Assembly (NCBI GenBank): GCA_022790855.1
Contig: JAAVYA010000037.1
Coordinates: forward strand, 62,001-126,000
DNA length: 64,000 bases
Direction of reading: 5' to 3'
From: Lachnospiraceae bacterium
GTDB lineage: Bacteria; Bacillota; Clostridia; Lachnospirales; Lachnospiraceae
Below the pieces are notes generated by a model. That model saw only the letters and a program-made list of their open reading frames with translations. It had not been told where the DNA came from and searched no databases. This document shows, piece after piece, positions 44,762-54,642 of this stretch. The position numbers and the translations under genes are program-made. Each line of letters begins with the position of its first letter. Within the stretch, counting starts at the first letter, position 1.

Positions 44762-46462
44762 ATGAGAAATCTAAAAATCAGAAACAAATTGCTGCTGACA
44801 TTTTTGCTTATTATCATATTGTTCTGCGCAACGGTTGCAGTGGCAATTACAGGGCTGAGCAAAAACATGAGCAAATACTCGGAGTTTTACCATGTGAGTT
44901 ATCAAGTGAACAGCAGAGTGATGAGTATGCGCCGCGGGCTGCAAATTATTGTGAAGGATCTCTCTTTTATGACGATTGAGGACGATGCAGAAAAAAGTAA
45001 GGAGTTCCAGGCAGATTTAGAAAAGGAAATGGCCTTACTGGAAGAAAATGCAGAATGGTTGTTCGCGAATTTTAAAAGCGAACCTGAACTGCTGGATGCG
45101 TTTGAAGGTTATGTGCGGGAAGCCATAACTTTACAAGAGACTGTTATGGGGTTGTCAAGTACGGATAGGATGAAGGCACAGGATATGCTGCTGGATGAAT
45201 ACCAGCCCCTGGTGGAGCAGGCGGTGAATACTCTGATAGAGATCAGTAATGTTGTGGATGCTACGGCAGAGACAGATTTTGAAGAAACCGTCAAGCTTCA
45301 GTCACAACTGGTGGTGGCGCAGATTGCTATGGCTGGCGGAGCGCTTTTGATTACCCTGATTCTTTCTCTGTATCTGACCAGAGGAATTACCCGTCCTATC
45401 CGTGAACTGGAAGCGGCGGCAGATAAGATTGTAGCGGGTGATTTTGATATAAGGATTACATACAAATCTAAAGATGAGTTGGGAAGCCTGGCAAAATCCT
45501 TTAAGCGTATGACTGAGATTTTAGGAGACGTTATCACAGATGCTTCCATGCTTCTGGAGGAAATGTCAAATGGTAATTTTGATGTGCGTACCAGAGCAGA
45601 AGAGAGCTATGTAGGAAGCTGCCAGAATCTGCTTCTGTCTATCCGGAAGCTGAACCGTGATCTGAGTTCTACTCTAGGCCAGATCAACCGCAGCGCCGAC
45701 CAGGTTGCCTCCGGTTCCGGCCAGGTATCTTTGGGAGCCCAGGATCTTGCCCAGGGCGCAACATCCCAGGCCGCAGCTGTTGAGGAGCTGGTAGCGACCA
45801 TTGAAGATATTACCCAGCAGGTTAAGAGTACTGCCGAGAATGCCATGGAAGCCAGAAGCCAGACCAATATGGCTGGGGATGAAGTGGAAGAGTGCAACGG
45901 CCAGATGCGTGAGATGACCGCTGCCATGGAAGAAATTACACGTACATCCAACGAGATTGGAAAAATTATTAAAACGATTGAAGATATTGCATTCCAGACG
46001 AATATTCTGGCTTTAAATGCATCTGTAGAGGCGGCCCGTGCAGGCAGCGCAGGAAAAGGGTTTGCCGTTGTGGCGGAAGAAGTGCGTAACCTTGCCAGCA
46101 AGAGTTCCGATGCGTCTGCAGATACCGCCAGCCTGATCGAAAGCTCTATGGATGCAGTTTCCAGAGGAACACAGCTTGCAGATGCAACAGCGGAAGCTTT
46201 GATGAAGGTAGTAGAAGGAGTTCGTGCGGCCTCTGATATGGTAGACCGGATTGCAGACGCATCCAAAGAGCAGGCAAACGCGATCGAGCAGGTTGCTATG
46301 GGTGTAGACCAGATTTCCGGAGTTGTACAGACGAATTCCGCTACGGCAGAAGAGAGTGCTGCAGCCAGTGAGGAACTTTCCGGACAGGCAGAGATGCTGA
46401 AAGATCTTGTTGCAGAATTTAAGCTTCGTGAAGAGTATTCCGGCCCGATAAGCGAAAGCTAG
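44762..46462 (+). CDS. Methyl-accepting chemotaxis protein
   Basis: A 566-residue chemoreceptor. The first membrane segment (residues 8-30, [20 protein letters not shown]) is followed by a helical extracellular four-helix-bundle sensor of about 160 residues, a second segment near 196-216, a HAMP domain ([20 protein letters not shown]) and the cytoplasmic signalling domain. The tip motif [20 protein letters not shown] and [16 protein letters not shown] are intact. It heads the che gene cluster. ATG at 44762 follows GGAAGTAAAT; an in-frame ATG at 44750 is a weaker choice. The ligand is unknown. Confidence 0.94.
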   Translation: MRNLKIRNKLLLTFLLIIILFCATVAVAITGLSKNMSKYSEFYHVSYQVNSRVMSMRRGLQIIVKDLSFMTIEDDAEKSKEFQADLEKEMALLEENAEWLFANFKSEPELLDAFEGYVREAITLQETVMGLSSTDRMKAQDMLLDEYQPLVEQAVNTLIEISNVVDATAETDFEETVKLQSQLVVAQIAMAGGALLITLILSLYLTRGITRPIRELEAAADKIVAGDFDIRITYKSKDELGSLAKSFKRMTEILGDVITDASMLLEEMSNGNFDVRTRAEESYVGSCQNLLLSIRKLNRDLSSTLGQINRSADQVASGSGQVSLGAQDLAQGATSQAAAVEELVATIEDITQQVKSTAENAMEARSQTNMAGDEVEECNGQMREMTAAMEEITRTSNEIGKIIKTIEDIAFQTNILALNASVEAARAGSAGKGFAVVAEEVRNLASKSSDASADTASLIESSMDAVSRGTQLADATAEALMKVVEGVRAASDMVDRIADASKEQANAIEQVAMGVDQISGVVQTNSATAEESAAASEELSGQAEMLKDLVAEFKLREEYSGPISES

Positions 46463-46527
46463 GACAAAGCATACAACAAGATTGAGTGATAGGAAATGGC
46501 CGCGATTAGCGGTAAGGCGGTGATAGG

Positions 46528-47955
46528 ATGGAACGAATAGAGCTTATCGACCAGTTAATGGAAATTGTCTTGGTATTTGATGATACAGGGAAGATTCAAC
46601 TTTCTAACCGGGCGGCAAATCAGGAATTGGGTTATGAAGAAGGCATGGATCATCTGGATATGAAGGATGTGGTACTGAAGCAGTTTTTGAATGACAACCA
46701 GGAATTCTCTTTGGATGAGATTCAGAAAGCATCGGAGGCAGTATTATATAGAAAGAACCAATCCTGCTTTACCGCATCCATTAAGGTGGTGCCTTCCCAG
46801 GTGGAGCAGGGACATTACCATCTGCTGGCCACCGACAGCACCCAGCGCCGTGAACTGGAACGGCAGTTGGTTCGGGTACGGGAAGAGACAGCGGAGGCCA
46901 TGAAGGCCAGAAATGAATTTGTGGCGAATGTAACGCATGAGCTGAGAACACCCTTAAATGGCATGAGAGGGCATTTGACCACACTGCGGGATACGAATTT
47001 GGATTCCAAACAGCTTCGGACAACGGATATTATTCTACAGTGCTGTGAAAATATGGCGGCCATTATCAATAATATTTTGGATTTTTCCAAGATGGAAGCG
47101 GGAAAGTTCACAATTGAGAAAAAAGAATTTAATTTCCGCAATATGGTGAACCATGTAATTGATACCAGCATAACGATGATCAATGAAAAAGGGTTGTATC
47201 TGATTGCAAACGTGGCGGAGGATATACCGGAGAACGTAGTAGGTGATGAGCTGCGTATTATCCAAATACTGAATAATCTGCTTTCGAATGCAGTGAAGTT
47301 TACCTCTGTGGGCTATATCAGTATAGAAATTACCAAAACCATGGAATTTGATAACGAGCTGGAGCTGTTTTTCATGGTAAAAGACACCGGTATTGGAATG
47401 ACCAAAGAGGAACAAGATAAGATTTTCAAAAGCTTTACCCAGGCGGATGCTTCCATCACGCGCAGATACGGCGGTACTGGTCTTGGATTGACTATTACGA
47501 AACAGCTAATCGAATTAATGAGCGGGAATATTCGCTTGGATAGTGAAAAAGGAAAGGGCAGTACATTTTCCTTCCGGATCCGTCTGGACAGGGCGAAACA
47601 GGAACGGCAGGCGGAACAAGGGTTACAGGAGGCGGAGACGCCGCTTTTGAAGCAATACAATGCCAGTATTGACCGATTCGACAGTATGGAGAACTTTTTC
47701 AGCTTTGGTACACAGGAAAATGTACAGGAAATTCGGAATAAGATGGAGAAGCTGATCATCTGTCTGGAATTGGAGGCATGGGATCGGGCGGAAAGCTTTG
47801 CCAGCAATTTAAAATCTTTACTACAGGATCGAGAAGATTTAAAGAAGCTGGTGTTTCGCTTGGAGATGTGCCTGCGTAAGGAAGATTATGAAAAGAGTAT
47901 GCAGAGATATCAGGCTCTGAAGACGAAGCTGGAGGCTGAAATCGGAGGGATGTAA
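46528..47955 (+). CDS. PAS-domain sensor histidine kinase, soluble
   Basis: A 475-residue kinase with no membrane segment. A PAS-like domain covers residues 1-110 (DQLMEIVLVFDDTGKIQLSN), then a HisKA dimer with the phosphorylated His137 in HELRTPLNGMRGHL, an N box NNLLSNAVKF near 249, G1 DTGIGM near 286 and G2 GGTGLGL near 315. The last 80 residues form an additional helical domain without a His, so it is not a standard Hpt. The gene lies 66 bases after the first mcp and 3 bases before the receiver-HD gene, which is its likely partner. The stimulus is probably cytoplasmic. Confidence 0.9.
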   Translation: MERIELIDQLMEIVLVFDDTGKIQLSNRAANQELGYEEGMDHLDMKDVVLKQFLNDNQEFSLDEIQKASEAVLYRKNQSCFTASIKVVPSQVEQGHYHLLATDSTQRRELERQLVRVREETAEAMKARNEFVANVTHELRTPLNGMRGHLTTLRDTNLDSKQLRTTDIILQCCENMAAIINNILDFSKMEAGKFTIEKKEFNFRNMVNHVIDTSITMINEKGLYLIANVAEDIPENVVGDELRIIQILNNLLSNAVKFTSVGYISIEITKTMEFDNELELFFMVKDTGIGMTKEEQDKIFKSFTQADASITRRYGGTGLGLTITKQLIELMSGNIRLDSEKGKGSTFSFRIRLDRAKQERQAEQGLQEAETPLLKQYNASIDRFDSMENFFSFGTQENVQEIRNKMEKLIICLELEAWDRAESFASNLKSLLQDREDLKKLVFRLEMCLRKEDYEKSMQRYQALKTKLEAEIGGM

Positions 47956-47958
47956 TTG

Positions 47959-49038
47959 ATGGATGGTTTAAAAAAGGATAAAATACCCCGGATATTGATA
48001 GTGGACGATGTAGAGATAAACCTGAGTATTTTGGAAGAAATTATCCAAGGAATGGGTTATGTCCCCCGATGCGCTTCCAGCGCAAAGGAAGCAGCCAGGC
48101 TGGTGGATGAGGAGCGTCCCCAGTTGATTCTGCTGGATATCTATATGCCGGAGGTCGGCGGCTTTGAGTTTAGCGAACGGTTAAAAAAGAATGTGCATAC
48201 CAGGGATATTCCGATCATATTTATTTCCGGTGATACGGCAAAGGAAAATAAGTGGAAGGGGTTTGAATTGGGATGTGTGGATTTTATTACGAAGCCCTTT
48301 GATATGCGGGAAGTTGCCATGCGTGTGAACACGCATTTGAAGATTTATCAGATGAAGCAGGAGCTGGAAGACAGCAACCGAAATCTTCATATGGTGATCG
48401 AGAATCAGATGAAGCGTCTGGAAGAGGAACAGCGCAATACACTATATGCATTGGCCAGGATTTCGGAGGAAAATGACCAGGGACGGGAGAGCCATATGGA
48501 GAACGTAGGGCATAATTGCCGGATTCTGGCCCAGAGCTTGCAGCTTAGCCCGGATTTCAGGGAGAATGTATCTGAGAATTTTATTCAGGAGATTGAAGTG
48601 GCCTCTATGCTCCATGATATAGGTAAGCTTCGTGTTCCGGAGGGAGTGATCGTGAATCCTCTGACAGAGGACGACGAAAAAACCTTGGAGGAATTAGACG
48701 TCCATGCCAGGCAGGGCGCTCATATGCTGAAACAGATTTATGATCTGACATTTCAGAATGAGTTTTTAGCCATGGCCATAGAGATTGCCAGATACCATCA
48801 TACCCGATGGGACGGAAAGGGCAAGCCGAGAGGGATACAGGGCAAAGAGATTCCTCTTTCCGCCAGGATAACGGCAGTAGTGGATATGTACGATATTATT
48901 CAGGAGGATTATAAAGATCATATTACCGAGGAAGAAGGTTTGGCTTTGCTGGAGAGCCGGGCTGGTGTATATTATGACCCTGAAATTGTCCGTGTTTTTA
49001 TGAAAGTCAGAAGACAGATGCGCAAAGTTGAGCGTTGA
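47959..49038 (+). CDS. Response regulator with HD-GYP-like output domain
   Basis: A 359-residue protein with an N-terminal receiver (phospho-acceptor Asp about residue 60 in LLDIYMPEVGG) and a C-terminal HD hydrolase domain: MLHDIGK near 218 and HHTRWDGKGKPRG near 280, a relative of the HHExxDGxGYP motif of RpfG-type cyclic-di-GMP phosphodiesterases. A helical linker near 130-165 joins them. The GYP residues are changed to GKP, so cyclic-di-GMP activity is uncertain. The start ATG follows GGAGGG, 3 bases after the histidine kinase stop, marking them as a two-component pair inside the che cluster. Confidence 0.9.
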   Translation: MDGLKKDKIPRILIVDDVEINLSILEEIIQGMGYVPRCASSAKEAARLVDEERPQLILLDIYMPEVGGFEFSERLKKNVHTRDIPIIFISGDTAKENKWKGFELGCVDFITKPFDMREVAMRVNTHLKIYQMKQELEDSNRNLHMVIENQMKRLEEEQRNTLYALARISEENDQGRESHMENVGHNCRILAQSLQLSPDFRENVSENFIQEIEVASMLHDIGKLRVPEGVIVNPLTEDDEKTLEELDVHARQGAHMLKQIYDLTFQNEFLAMAIEIARYHHTRWDGKGKPRGIQGKEIPLSARITAVVDMYDIIQEDYKDHITEEEGLALLESRAGVYYDPEIVRVFMKVRRQMRKVER

Positions 49039-49063
49039 CAAAAAAATGCATGGATGGTAACAT
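49035..49063 (+). promoter_or_regulatory. Promoter ahead of cheB
   Basis: TTGACA at 49035-49040 overlaps the stop of the preceding gene; TAACAT at 49058-49063 follows a 17-base spacer. It could drive cheB-cheY-cheA-cheW-mcp separately. Confidence 0.5.
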
Positions 49064-49095
49064 GATAGTATCGTGTGCAGAAGAAAGTTGGGTAT

Positions 49096-50118
49096 ATGCG
49101 GAACATAAAAGTATTGGTAGTGGATGATTCGAAACTATTCCGTAAGCTTTTGGCAGAGGGGCTGAATGCGGAGGCCGGATTGGAAGTTGTGGCGGAAGCC
49201 CAAGATGCGTTTGCGGCCCGGGATGCGATCGTGAAATATCGGCCGGATGTTATGACCTTGGATATCGAGATGCCAAGGATGGACGGTTTGGTGTTTTTAA
49301 AAAAGCTGCTTCCTCAGTATCCTATGCCGGTAGTCATGGTAAGCGCTTTGGACGGAAAGGTGTTCGACGCCATGCAGGCCGGAGCGGTGGATTTTGTAAA
49401 TAAGCCCGTGAACGCCAGTCCGGATGAACTTCGCAGGTTTATGAAGCAGGAGCTGGCGGTTAAAGTCAAGATTGCCTCTACCGTGAAAAAGTCCAAACTT
49501 AAGCTTGCAGCGGAACCCCAAAGCACCCCTCACCCGGCCATTCGGGCAGGAAAGAGGGATGTGATCGCCATTGGTGCGTCTACCGGAGGAACAGAAGCAA
49601 TCCGTCAGGTGATAGAGGAGTTTGGTACGGATATTCCGGGAATAGTCATGGTACAGCATATGCCTGTGGGATTTACCAGTATGTACGCCCAACGATTGAA
49701 CGACGTCTGCCGGGTGTCTGTGAAAGAGGCCAGAACCGGTGACGCAGTAAGGCCCGGACAGGTTTTGCTTGCGCCGGGAGATAAGCATATGCGTCTGGTA
49801 AAGGTTGGCAGCGGCTATCAAGTAGAATGCAAGGAGGAGGCCAAAGTTAGCGGGCATTGCCCATCTGTGGATGTATTGTTTCATTCCGTAGCAAAAACCG
49901 CGGGAAATAAGGCTTTGGGAATCATACTGACAGGAATGGGTAAGGACGGGGCGGACGGCCTTCTGGCCATGAAAAAGGCAGGAGCGATTACAATTGGGCA
50001 GGATGAAGCGTCGTGCATTGTATATGGAATGCCTAAGGTAGCATTTGATATTGGTGCAGTAGATTATCAAATGCCGCTCACAAGTATTTCTAATAAAGTA
50101 TATAACCTTTTAAAATAG
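49096..50118 (+). CDS. cheB: Protein-glutamate methylesterase CheB
   Basis: A 340-residue response regulator with a receiver domain (Asp56 in TLDIEMP) and a C-terminal methylesterase domain with GASTGGTEA (catalytic Ser about 162), VQHMPVGFTS (His about 189) and GMGKDGADG (Asp about 283). It removes methyl groups from chemoreceptors during adaptation. No cheR gene is seen in the window, so the opposing methyltransferase must be elsewhere. ATG at 49096 agrees with family N-termini; a GTG 21 bases upstream is in frame, but neither has a clear ribosome binding site. Confidence 0.95.
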   Translation: MRNIKVLVVDDSKLFRKLLAEGLNAEAGLEVVAEAQDAFAARDAIVKYRPDVMTLDIEMPRMDGLVFLKKLLPQYPMPVVMVSALDGKVFDAMQAGAVDFVNKPVNASPDELRRFMKQELAVKVKIASTVKKSKLKLAAEPQSTPHPAIRAGKRDVIAIGASTGGTEAIRQVIEEFGTDIPGIVMVQHMPVGFTSMYAQRLNDVCRVSVKEARTGDAVRPGQVLLAPGDKHMRLVKVGSGYQVECKEEAKVSGHCPSVDVLFHSVAKTAGNKALGIILTGMGKDGADGLLAMKKAGAITIGQDEASCIVYGMPKVAFDIGAVDYQMPLTSISNKVYNLLK

Positions 50119-50180
50119 AGGCTGCAGATTATAGGCTTCCCGGCTGCGAGGGATACCTGTAAAGGAAAGGAAGGGTTTTT

Positions 50181-50573
50181 ATGAAGATATTGGTAGCAGA
50201 GGATGATTTTGCCAGCCGGAAGTTTATGGCAAAATATTTACAGAAATATGGAGACTGCGATATTACCGTTGACGGAGAAGAGGCAGTGGACGCTTTCTTA
50301 ATGGCAACCGAGGATGAAGAACCGTATGACCTGGTATGCCTGGATGTAATGATGCCGGTGCTGGATGGTTATCAGGCGTTAAAGGCTATCCGCGATATAG
50401 AGAAGGAACGGGGAATTGCAGGGGATCAGGCAGTTAAGATTATTATGACAACCGCGTTGAATGAAGAGAAGAATGTGAAGAAAGCATTTGAGATGGGTTG
50501 TACGGTATATTGCGGTAAGCCAGTGGATCTGGATAAATTTGAAATGGCTTTGAAAAAGCTGGGACTGATATAA
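50181..50573 (+). CDS. cheY: CheY-like response regulator
   Basis: A 130-residue single receiver domain: acidic pair AEDD near residues 6-9, phospho-acceptor Asp about 54 in LVCLDVMMPVLDG, the Thr in IIMTTAL and the Lys in CGKPVDLDKF. It is probably the output of CheA in this cluster. It is somewhat longer than classical CheY, and the motif layout is close to CheY-like proteins of the second type in Clostridia. It precedes cheA by 22 bases. The target cannot be assigned, because no flagellar switch gene is present. Confidence 0.85.
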   Translation: MKILVAEDDFASRKFMAKYLQKYGDCDITVDGEEAVDAFLMATEDEEPYDLVCLDVMMPVLDGYQALKAIRDIEKERGIAGDQAVKIIMTTALNEEKNVKKAFEMGCTVYCGKPVDLDKFEMALKKLGLI

Positions 50574-50595
50574 TCGAAAGAGGAGAATGTAAACA

Positions 50596-52713
50596 ATGGC
50601 TGAAGAATATAATACGGACGGTATGCTGGACATTTTCCTATACGAAAGTGAACAGCTATTGGAAAATCTCCAGGATATTGTACTGGCTAATAAGGATGAA
50701 GAATGCTTTGATGAAGCGGCGATCAATGAAATATTCCGTGTTATGCATACCATAAAAGGGTCTGCAGGGATTATGATGTTTGAGAATATTTCCAAGGTGG
50801 CCCATAAGCTGGAGGATGTATTTTATTATTTGAGGGAATCGCATCCGAAGAATGTTCCCCATCTTGAGTTGGTGGATCATGTGCTGAATGTGTCCGACTT
50901 TATTCAGGGAGAACTGGAGAAGATCAAAGAGGGAGACAACCCGGATGCGGATCCGGAGAAGATTTTAAGTGAGCTGGAGGAGTTTCTGGACAGGTTAAAA
51001 AGCGGAATTGTTAAGAAGGGCAAGGAGCTGCCGCCGGAGAATACTTATGTGGAACCCAGCCAGTTCTATATTGCCCCCACAGGTTCCGACGGGAAATATT
51101 ATAAGATTGCCGTATACTATGAGCCGGGGCTTGAAATGAGCAATATTCGTGCATATACGGCCGTATATGCGTTGAAGGAGATTGCGGAGGATCTGAAATA
51201 TATCCCCGAGGATATTATCTCGAATGAGAACAGCGGCGATGAGATTTTAAATGACGGGTTTCATATGCTGATTAAAACTCAGGGGGATATTGACGCGATC
51301 CGGGAGATCATAGAAAAAGGCACAGGTGTGGCACAGATTGATATCTATGAATCTTCTGTGAAGGAATTTACTTTAGGATTCAGAGACGATATCCAGGAGA
51401 CGGATGTTGTAGGCATGGATGACGGGGATGAAAAGCAGAAAGACGGAACTGGGAAAGACAGCAAAGAACCTACCCCCGGAGATTATGTCATCAAATCCAA
51501 AGAGCCTGGCAAGGGAAAGAAGCTTGCCAAACAACAGTCCAAGAATCAGGTAAAGCAAAGCTTTATCAGTGTAAATATTGGAAAGATGGATTCCTTGATG
51601 GATTTGATCGGAGAATTGGTTATTGCAGAAGCGGTAGTTTTGCAAAATCCCGACTTGAAAGTACCAGGGCTGGATTTGAGCAATTTCCAGAAAGCTTCCG
51701 CACAGTTATCAAAGATTACTTCGGAACTTCAGGATGTTATCATGGCCATGCGGATGATGCCGCTGACCAATACCTTCCAGAAGATGAACCGTATTGTGTT
51801 TGATGTGTCCAGAAAATTAGGAAAAGATATTGAACTGGAAGTCATCGGAGAGCATACGGAAGTAGATAAGAATATCATTGAACATATTTCGGATCCATTG
51901 ATGCATTTGATCCGTAATTCCTTAGATCATGGGATCGAATCTAAGGAAGAGCGTCTGGCTGCAGGCAAGAGCGCTAAGGGTAAGATCACTCTGGAAGCCA
52001 AGAATGAAGGCGGTAAAGTTTATATCAGCGTCCGGGATGATGGCAAAGGATTGAACCGTGAGGCTATTTTAAAGAAAGCAAAGGCTAACGGACTATTAGG
52101 GAAACGGAATCCGGATGAACTGAGTGATAAGGAAGTATACCAGTTTATTACACAGCCGGGATTCTCTACTAAGGAGAAAGTAACAGAGCTGTCCGGCCGT
52201 GGCGTGGGTATGGATGTAGTTGTTAAGAATATCCAGGCAATCGGAGGGAAGCTGGAGATAGACAGTACGCCGGGCGAAGGTTCTGAAATGAGCCTGAAGA
52301 TTCCGCTGACACTGGCTATTATAGACGGTATCGTAATGGAGGTAGGAGAGACTACCTTTGTAGTAGAGATTGGAGCAGTTCAGGAATTTATCAGCGTTAC
52401 CCGAGATATGGTGATACGAGAGCCGGATGGAGATGAATACATCAATATCAGGGGTGAATATTATCCCTTTATTAAATTATGTGACCGATACCATATTCAG
52501 GAAAGAAGCAGTTCTCTGGAAGAGGGGATTGCAGCGGTATTAGAATATGAAGGCAAAACAATTTGCGCCTTTGTAGATAAGCTGGTATCAGAACAGGAGA
52601 TTGTGGTAAAACCGATTCCGCCGTATCTGAAAAAAATCAGCGGCATATCAGGATGTACGCAGCTGGGTGATGGAAGTATTGCTTTAATCCTGGATATTGC
52701 GGGCATTATATAA
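50596..52713 (+). CDS. cheA: Chemotaxis histidine kinase CheA
   Basis: A 705-residue kinase with P1 (phospho-His51 in MHTIKGSAGIMMF), a linker with a P2-like region near 150-265 that could bind response regulators, P3 dimerisation (VNIGKMDSLMDLIGELVIAE), P4 ATP-binding (HLIRNSLDHGIESKEERL, then GRGVGMDVV) and a C-terminal P5 CheW-like domain ending GISGCTQLGDGSIALILDI. It phosphorylates CheY and CheB in response to receptors. It is co-transcribed with cheY and cheW (gaps of 22 and 15 bases). GAGGAG precedes the ATG. Confidence 0.97.
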   Translation: MAEEYNTDGMLDIFLYESEQLLENLQDIVLANKDEECFDEAAINEIFRVMHTIKGSAGIMMFENISKVAHKLEDVFYYLRESHPKNVPHLELVDHVLNVSDFIQGELEKIKEGDNPDADPEKILSELEEFLDRLKSGIVKKGKELPPENTYVEPSQFYIAPTGSDGKYYKIAVYYEPGLEMSNIRAYTAVYALKEIAEDLKYIPEDIISNENSGDEILNDGFHMLIKTQGDIDAIREIIEKGTGVAQIDIYESSVKEFTLGFRDDIQETDVVGMDDGDEKQKDGTGKDSKEPTPGDYVIKSKEPGKGKKLAKQQSKNQVKQSFISVNIGKMDSLMDLIGELVIAEAVVLQNPDLKVPGLDLSNFQKASAQLSKITSELQDVIMAMRMMPLTNTFQKMNRIVFDVSRKLGKDIELEVIGEHTEVDKNIIEHISDPLMHLIRNSLDHGIESKEERLAAGKSAKGKITLEAKNEGGKVYISVRDDGKGLNREAILKKAKANGLLGKRNPDELSDKEVYQFITQPGFSTKEKVTELSGRGVGMDVVVKNIQAIGGKLEIDSTPGEGSEMSLKIPLTLAIIDGIVMEVGETTFVVEIGAVQEFISVTRDMVIREPDGDEYINIRGEYYPFIKLCDRYHIQERSSSLEEGIAAVLEYEGKTICAFVDKLVSEQEIVVKPIPPYLKKISGISGCTQLGDGSIALILDIAGII

Positions 52714-52728
52714 GGAAAGGAGAGGCCG

Positions 52729-53262
52729 ATGGTAGACGAGTTGCAATTAGACGAGGTCTTGGAGGAGGAAGAAGACACTCAAAAAGATATGTACATGACC
52801 TTTAAGTCGGGAGATGAATATTTCGGCATTTCCATCAGCTATGTGAACGAAATAATTGGAATGTCATCCATTACCCAGGTTCCGGAAGCCGAGGATTATG
52901 TCAGAGGCCTGATTAACCTTAGAGGAAAGATTATACCGATTATTGACGTCAGGGTACGCTTTCGCCAGGAAGCTTTGCCTTATACGGACAGAACCTGCAT
53001 TATCGTTATCAATGTAAAGGATACGGTAGTGGGACTGATCGTAGAAAAAGTAGATGAAGTCATTAAAATTGATAAAAGCAATGTGATACCTCCGCCATCG
53101 TTGAATCAGCATGGAGGCGGCAGTAACAAATATGTCTGCGGGCTGGCGAAAGCAGAGAACGGCGTAAAGCTGCTGCTTAGTCCGGAGCGGCTGATTCAGG
53201 ATGAAGATTTTTCCGCGTTTGCTGAAGGAGAAGACGCAGAAGGCGAGGAAGAGAAAGAGTAG
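52729..53262 (+). CDS. cheW: Chemotaxis coupling protein CheW
   Basis: A 177-residue protein with one CheW domain flanked by acidic tails at both ends (LDEVLEEEEDTQKD and EGEDAEGEEEKE). The core shows FKSGDEYFGISISYVNEIIG, VRGLINLRGKIIPIIDVRVR and VVGLIVEKVDEVIKI, typical of receptor-kinase coupling. It follows cheA by 15 bases and precedes a chemoreceptor gene by 15. The acidic extensions are longer than in most CheW proteins and may tune array contacts. Confidence 0.95.
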   Translation: MVDELQLDEVLEEEEDTQKDMYMTFKSGDEYFGISISYVNEIIGMSSITQVPEAEDYVRGLINLRGKIIPIIDVRVRFRQEALPYTDRTCIIVINVKDTVVGLIVEKVDEVIKIDKSNVIPPPSLNQHGGGSNKYVCGLAKAENGVKLLLSPERLIQDEDFSAFAEGEDAEGEEEKE

Positions 53263-53277
53263 GAGGCGACATGCATC

Positions 53278-54567
53278 ATGAACATAAATAAATCAATTCG
53301 CATGAAGTTGATGGGCGGATTTTCTGTGGTTTTGGTATTATTGGCGTTTATCTGTTTTGCTGGCGTATCTTCTATGATGCGGATGTCAAGTGGAGACGTT
53401 ACCGTTGAATATATGAAAAAGGCTGAAATTGCTGTGATAATATTGACGGTAATTGGTATTATGATTGGATTATTTGTGGAGATCCAAGTGATCAGGGACA
53501 TCAGAAGACCTATTCAGGTTCTTACGACAGCGGCAGAAAAGTTGACATATGGCGATATAGAGATTGACTTGCACAAGTATGCAGATAACGAGCTTGGGGA
53601 ATTGACGGATGACTTTCGGAAATTGGTTGATAATGTCAATTATCAGGCAGAAGTTGCCGGAAAGATTGCAGAAGGAAACCTTGATTTTGAGGTGAATGTA
53701 AAAAGTGATCGGGATGTTCTGGGAAATGCTTTTGCTAAAATCGTAAGAGAGCAGAATACCATGCTTTTCAATATCCGGGAGTCAGCCGACCAGGTGGCGT
53801 TAGGAGCCGATCAGGTATCGGGTGCAAGCCAGTCATTGGCGCAAGGAGCTACGGACCAGGCAAGTGCGATTCAGCAGGTGACAGCTTCCATTAATGAGAT
53901 TGCCGAGAGTACCAGAGGAAATGCGGAAAAGGCTAAATCCGCCAATACGATGGTAAATGATGTGAAGCAGCAGGCAGAGCAGGGTAACCAGCAGATGAAG
54001 GAAATGATCGTGGCTATGGAGCAGATTAACGAAGCTTCTGAAGGCATTTCCAAGATTATTAAGGTGATTGACGATATTGCATTCCAGACCAATATTCTGG
54101 CTTTAAATGCATCGGTAGAAGCTGCCCGTGCAGGCATTCATGGAAAAGGGTTCGCCGTAGTGGCAGATGAAGTGCGGAGTTTGGCAGGAAAGAGCGCTCA
54201 GGCAGCCAGTGAGACGGCAGAGATGATAGAGGATTCGGTCCATAAGGTAGAACAAGGTGTGAAGCTGGCAGAAGAGACAGCCAAGGCTTTGGATGAGATT
54301 ATGGCCAATATTGATGAGAGCGTTTCCGTAATGAACAGCATTGCAGAAGTCGCAGCGGATCAGGCAACAGCAGTGACACAGATTGACCAGGCGATCGGCC
54401 AGGTATCCCAGGTGGTGCAGACGAATTCTGCTACCAGCCAGGAATGTGCAGCGGCCAGTGAACAGTTACTGAATCAGGCTACCATGCTGAAAGATATTAT
54501 GAGTAGGTTCAGGCTGGCCAGCCGTGGAAATTACAGGGCGGATTCCGATTTGGAAATACGTTTATAA
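53278..54567 (+). CDS. Methyl-accepting chemotaxis protein without a large sensor
   Basis: A 429-residue chemoreceptor with two membrane segments (residues 11-30 and 48-66) separated by only about 17 residues, so it lacks a normal extracellular sensor domain. HAMP (IRDIRRPIQVLTTAAEKLTY) and the full cytoplasmic domain follow, with the tip [20 protein letters not shown]. It may sense through the membrane or by partnership with the other receptor. The start ATG follows GGAGGCGACATG. It closes the che cluster; trkH follows after 75 bases. Confidence 0.92.
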   Translation: MNINKSIRMKLMGGFSVVLVLLAFICFAGVSSMMRMSSGDVTVEYMKKAEIAVIILTVIGIMIGLFVEIQVIRDIRRPIQVLTTAAEKLTYGDIEIDLHKYADNELGELTDDFRKLVDNVNYQAEVAGKIAEGNLDFEVNVKSDRDVLGNAFAKIVREQNTMLFNIRESADQVALGADQVSGASQSLAQGATDQASAIQQVTASINEIAESTRGNAEKAKSANTMVNDVKQQAEQGNQQMKEMIVAMEQINEASEGISKIIKVIDDIAFQTNILALNASVEAARAGIHGKGFAVVADEVRSLAGKSAQAASETAEMIEDSVHKVEQGVKLAEETAKALDEIMANIDESVSVMNSIAEVAADQATAVTQIDQAIGQVSQVVQTNSATSQECAAASEQLLNQATMLKDIMSRFRLASRGNYRADSDLEIRL

Positions 54568-54642
54568 GAGAGGAGGCAAAAGACTTTGCGAAAGCAGGGT
54601 CTTTTTCTCTGTATGAGATGGAATCGGAACCAAGGAGGAGAA

